A stretch of DNA of 64,000 nt from assembly GCF_900070365.1 (NCBI RefSeq), contig NZ_LN850107.1, forward strand, positions 1,054,001 through 1,118,000. Direction: 5' to 3'. Origin of the DNA: Alloactinosynnema sp. L-07. Its GTDB lineage: Bacteria > Actinomycetota > Actinomycetes > Mycobacteriales > Pseudonocardiaceae. The position numbers and the translations under genes are program-made. Numbering within the stretch: position 1 is the first letter of the stretch; each line of letters opens with the position of its first letter. Of the stretch, positions 63,153-64,000 are shown piece after piece. The notes beneath the pieces were generated by a model. That model was not told the origin of the DNA. It saw only the letters and a program-made list of their open reading frames with translations, and did not search any database.

Positions 63153-64000
63153 CGGCTGCTCGCCCTGGCAAGCTGCGCGACGACTCCCGCACGGCGGGCC
63201 GCCTCCCGGATCTCGGCCAGGAAGTCCTTGCGGCGCTTGGCCAGATGCGGCTCCGCCGAGTCGATCAGATCACGGTGTCGGGCCAGGCGCAGCGCCGTCC
63301 GGAACAGCTCCAGCGTCACCGACTCGTCACTTGCCACTCGCCGCTGCAGCGCCCACTGGCGGCCCACTCGCAGGCACTCGTCGAGGAAGCGCTTCTCCTC
63401 GAACTCGTCGTCCCACGCGGCCAGCCGGTCGGCCACCACGTGGTAGGCGTCCAGGTACGGACGCAGCACCAGGTGCGCGACATGTGGCCGAGCCCGTTCC
63501 AGCCGCAGCCGCAGATCCGCCGGGTCGAACTCGACCTTGGCGTCGCCGAAGAGGGCCAGTTCCTCGCGCAGTTCGTGACCGAACTCGTCGCGGCCGGAGA
63601 AGAAGAACTCGAACTTGAGCAGCTCGCGCAGCCGCAGGGCCTCCCCGCGCGCGGTCCGCGCCACCTCGCCGGTGCCCTCGACCGCTGAATCCTCGGCCGC
63701 GGCGAGCAGCGCCAACTCGCCGATCGCCCGCTCGACCAGAACGTGGATCGCGGTGTTGCGGTAGAACGCGGCAACCAGATGCCTGTCCGGCGCGATGCCC
63801 CACACCGTCTCGGTGCCGCCCTCGTAGCAGGTGAGCACGCCGGAGGAGGTCATCTCCTGCAGTGCGCGGCGGATCGTCGAACGGTCGGTCAAGTTCGCCG
63901 CCCCGGCCACCGGCCAACTGCGGCTGCTCAAATAGTCGGCCAGTGGAGCGACCGTCGCCAGCACCTCGTCCAGCGACAACGCGCGGTCCGCGCCCAGCAT
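63149..64000 (-). CDS. plsB: Glycerol-3-phosphate acyltransferase PlsB, C-terminal part (gene continues beyond the window)
   Basis: The minus-strand frame is open to the window edge; the Met at 64000 is internal. The 283 residues match the helical C-terminal region of actinobacterial PlsB (SLDEVLATVAPLADYLSSRSWPVAGAANLTD, LTCYEGG). The acyltransferase HxxxxD domain lies outside the window. It starts phospholipid and triacylglycerol synthesis and heads the operon seen here. Confidence 0.88.
   Translation of the reverse strand: MLGADRALSLDEVLATVAPLADYLSSRSWPVAGAANLTDRSTIRRALQEMTSSGVLTCYEGGTETVWGIAPDRHLVAAFYRNTAIHVLVERAIGELALLAAAEDSAVEGTGEVARTARGEALRLRELLKFEFFFSGRDEFGHELREELALFGDAKVEFDPADLRLRLERARPHVAHLVLRPYLDAYHVVADRLAAWDDEFEEKRFLDECLRVGRQWALQRRVASDESVTLELFRTALRLARHRDLIDSAEPHLAKRRKDFLAEIREAARRAGVVAQLARASSR

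Overview
The base composition (high GC, strong third-position GC), frequent GTG starts, ATGA/GTGA-coupled operons and gene families (mycofactocin, EshA-type encapsulins, NDP-deoxysugar genes, a PlsB/PlsC/wax-ester-synthase operon) point to a filamentous actinomycete, most likely of the order Pseudonocardiales. This is inferred from content; no rRNA or other taxonomic marker is present. No tRNA, rRNA, CRISPR array or complete transposon was found.

Left region (1-30 kb). The window opens with the last 63 codons of a terpene cyclase, followed by a family 2B (EshA-like, cyclic-nucleotide-domain) encapsulin and a polyprenyl diphosphate synthase. This is a nanocompartment-terpene operon. Then come a DUF4239 membrane protein, a secreted Pro/Thr-rich protein, an isochorismatase-like hydrolase, a DHA2 exporter with an added C-terminal domain, a response-regulator remnant, a YbdK-type glutamate-cysteine ligase, a foldback repeat, a tripartite tricarboxylate transporter (tctCBA) with a divergent CitA/CitB-type two-component system, a four-gene sugar ABC importer, a large secreted BNR-repeat protein, and a deoxysugar cassette (two C-methyltransferases, glycosyltransferase, aminotransferase, 2,3-dehydratase, epimerase/reductase).

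Middle region (29-47 kb). A 2-methylisoborneol-type locus holds a C11 terpene cyclase, a GPP C-methyltransferase and a second 2B encapsulin, with a third 2B encapsulin transcribed divergently from it. Three shell paralogues and three prenyl/terpene enzymes therefore lie within 36 kb. All three enzymes carry a similar short LGxxA motif outside or at the edge of the catalytic fold, which may be a cargo-loading signal. Next are a ScyD/ScyE-type secreted protein, a YtrA-like GntR/ABC operon, a lipoprotein that fuses a solute-binding domain to a VWA domain, an MFS/LysR divergent pair, an XRE-type regulator and a secreted subtilase.

Right region (47-64 kb). A mycofactocin locus contains an AAA+-VWA chaperone-like protein and an NDMA-type alcohol dehydrogenase on the minus strand. 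Divergently transcribed are a GAF/Fis activator, an aldehyde dehydrogenase, mftA-B-C-D-E, a mycofactocin-type SDR and mftF. The activator gene is flanked by two near-identical 17-bp inverted repeats, so it probably controls both arms. mftR and mftG are not present. The 3' end of mftF runs into the antisense strand of a broken monoacylglycerol-lipase gene, which marks a recombination junction. That lipase was the last gene of a minus-strand lipid operon (plsB, HAD-plsC, gpsA, wax ester synthase/DGAT) that continues to the window edge.
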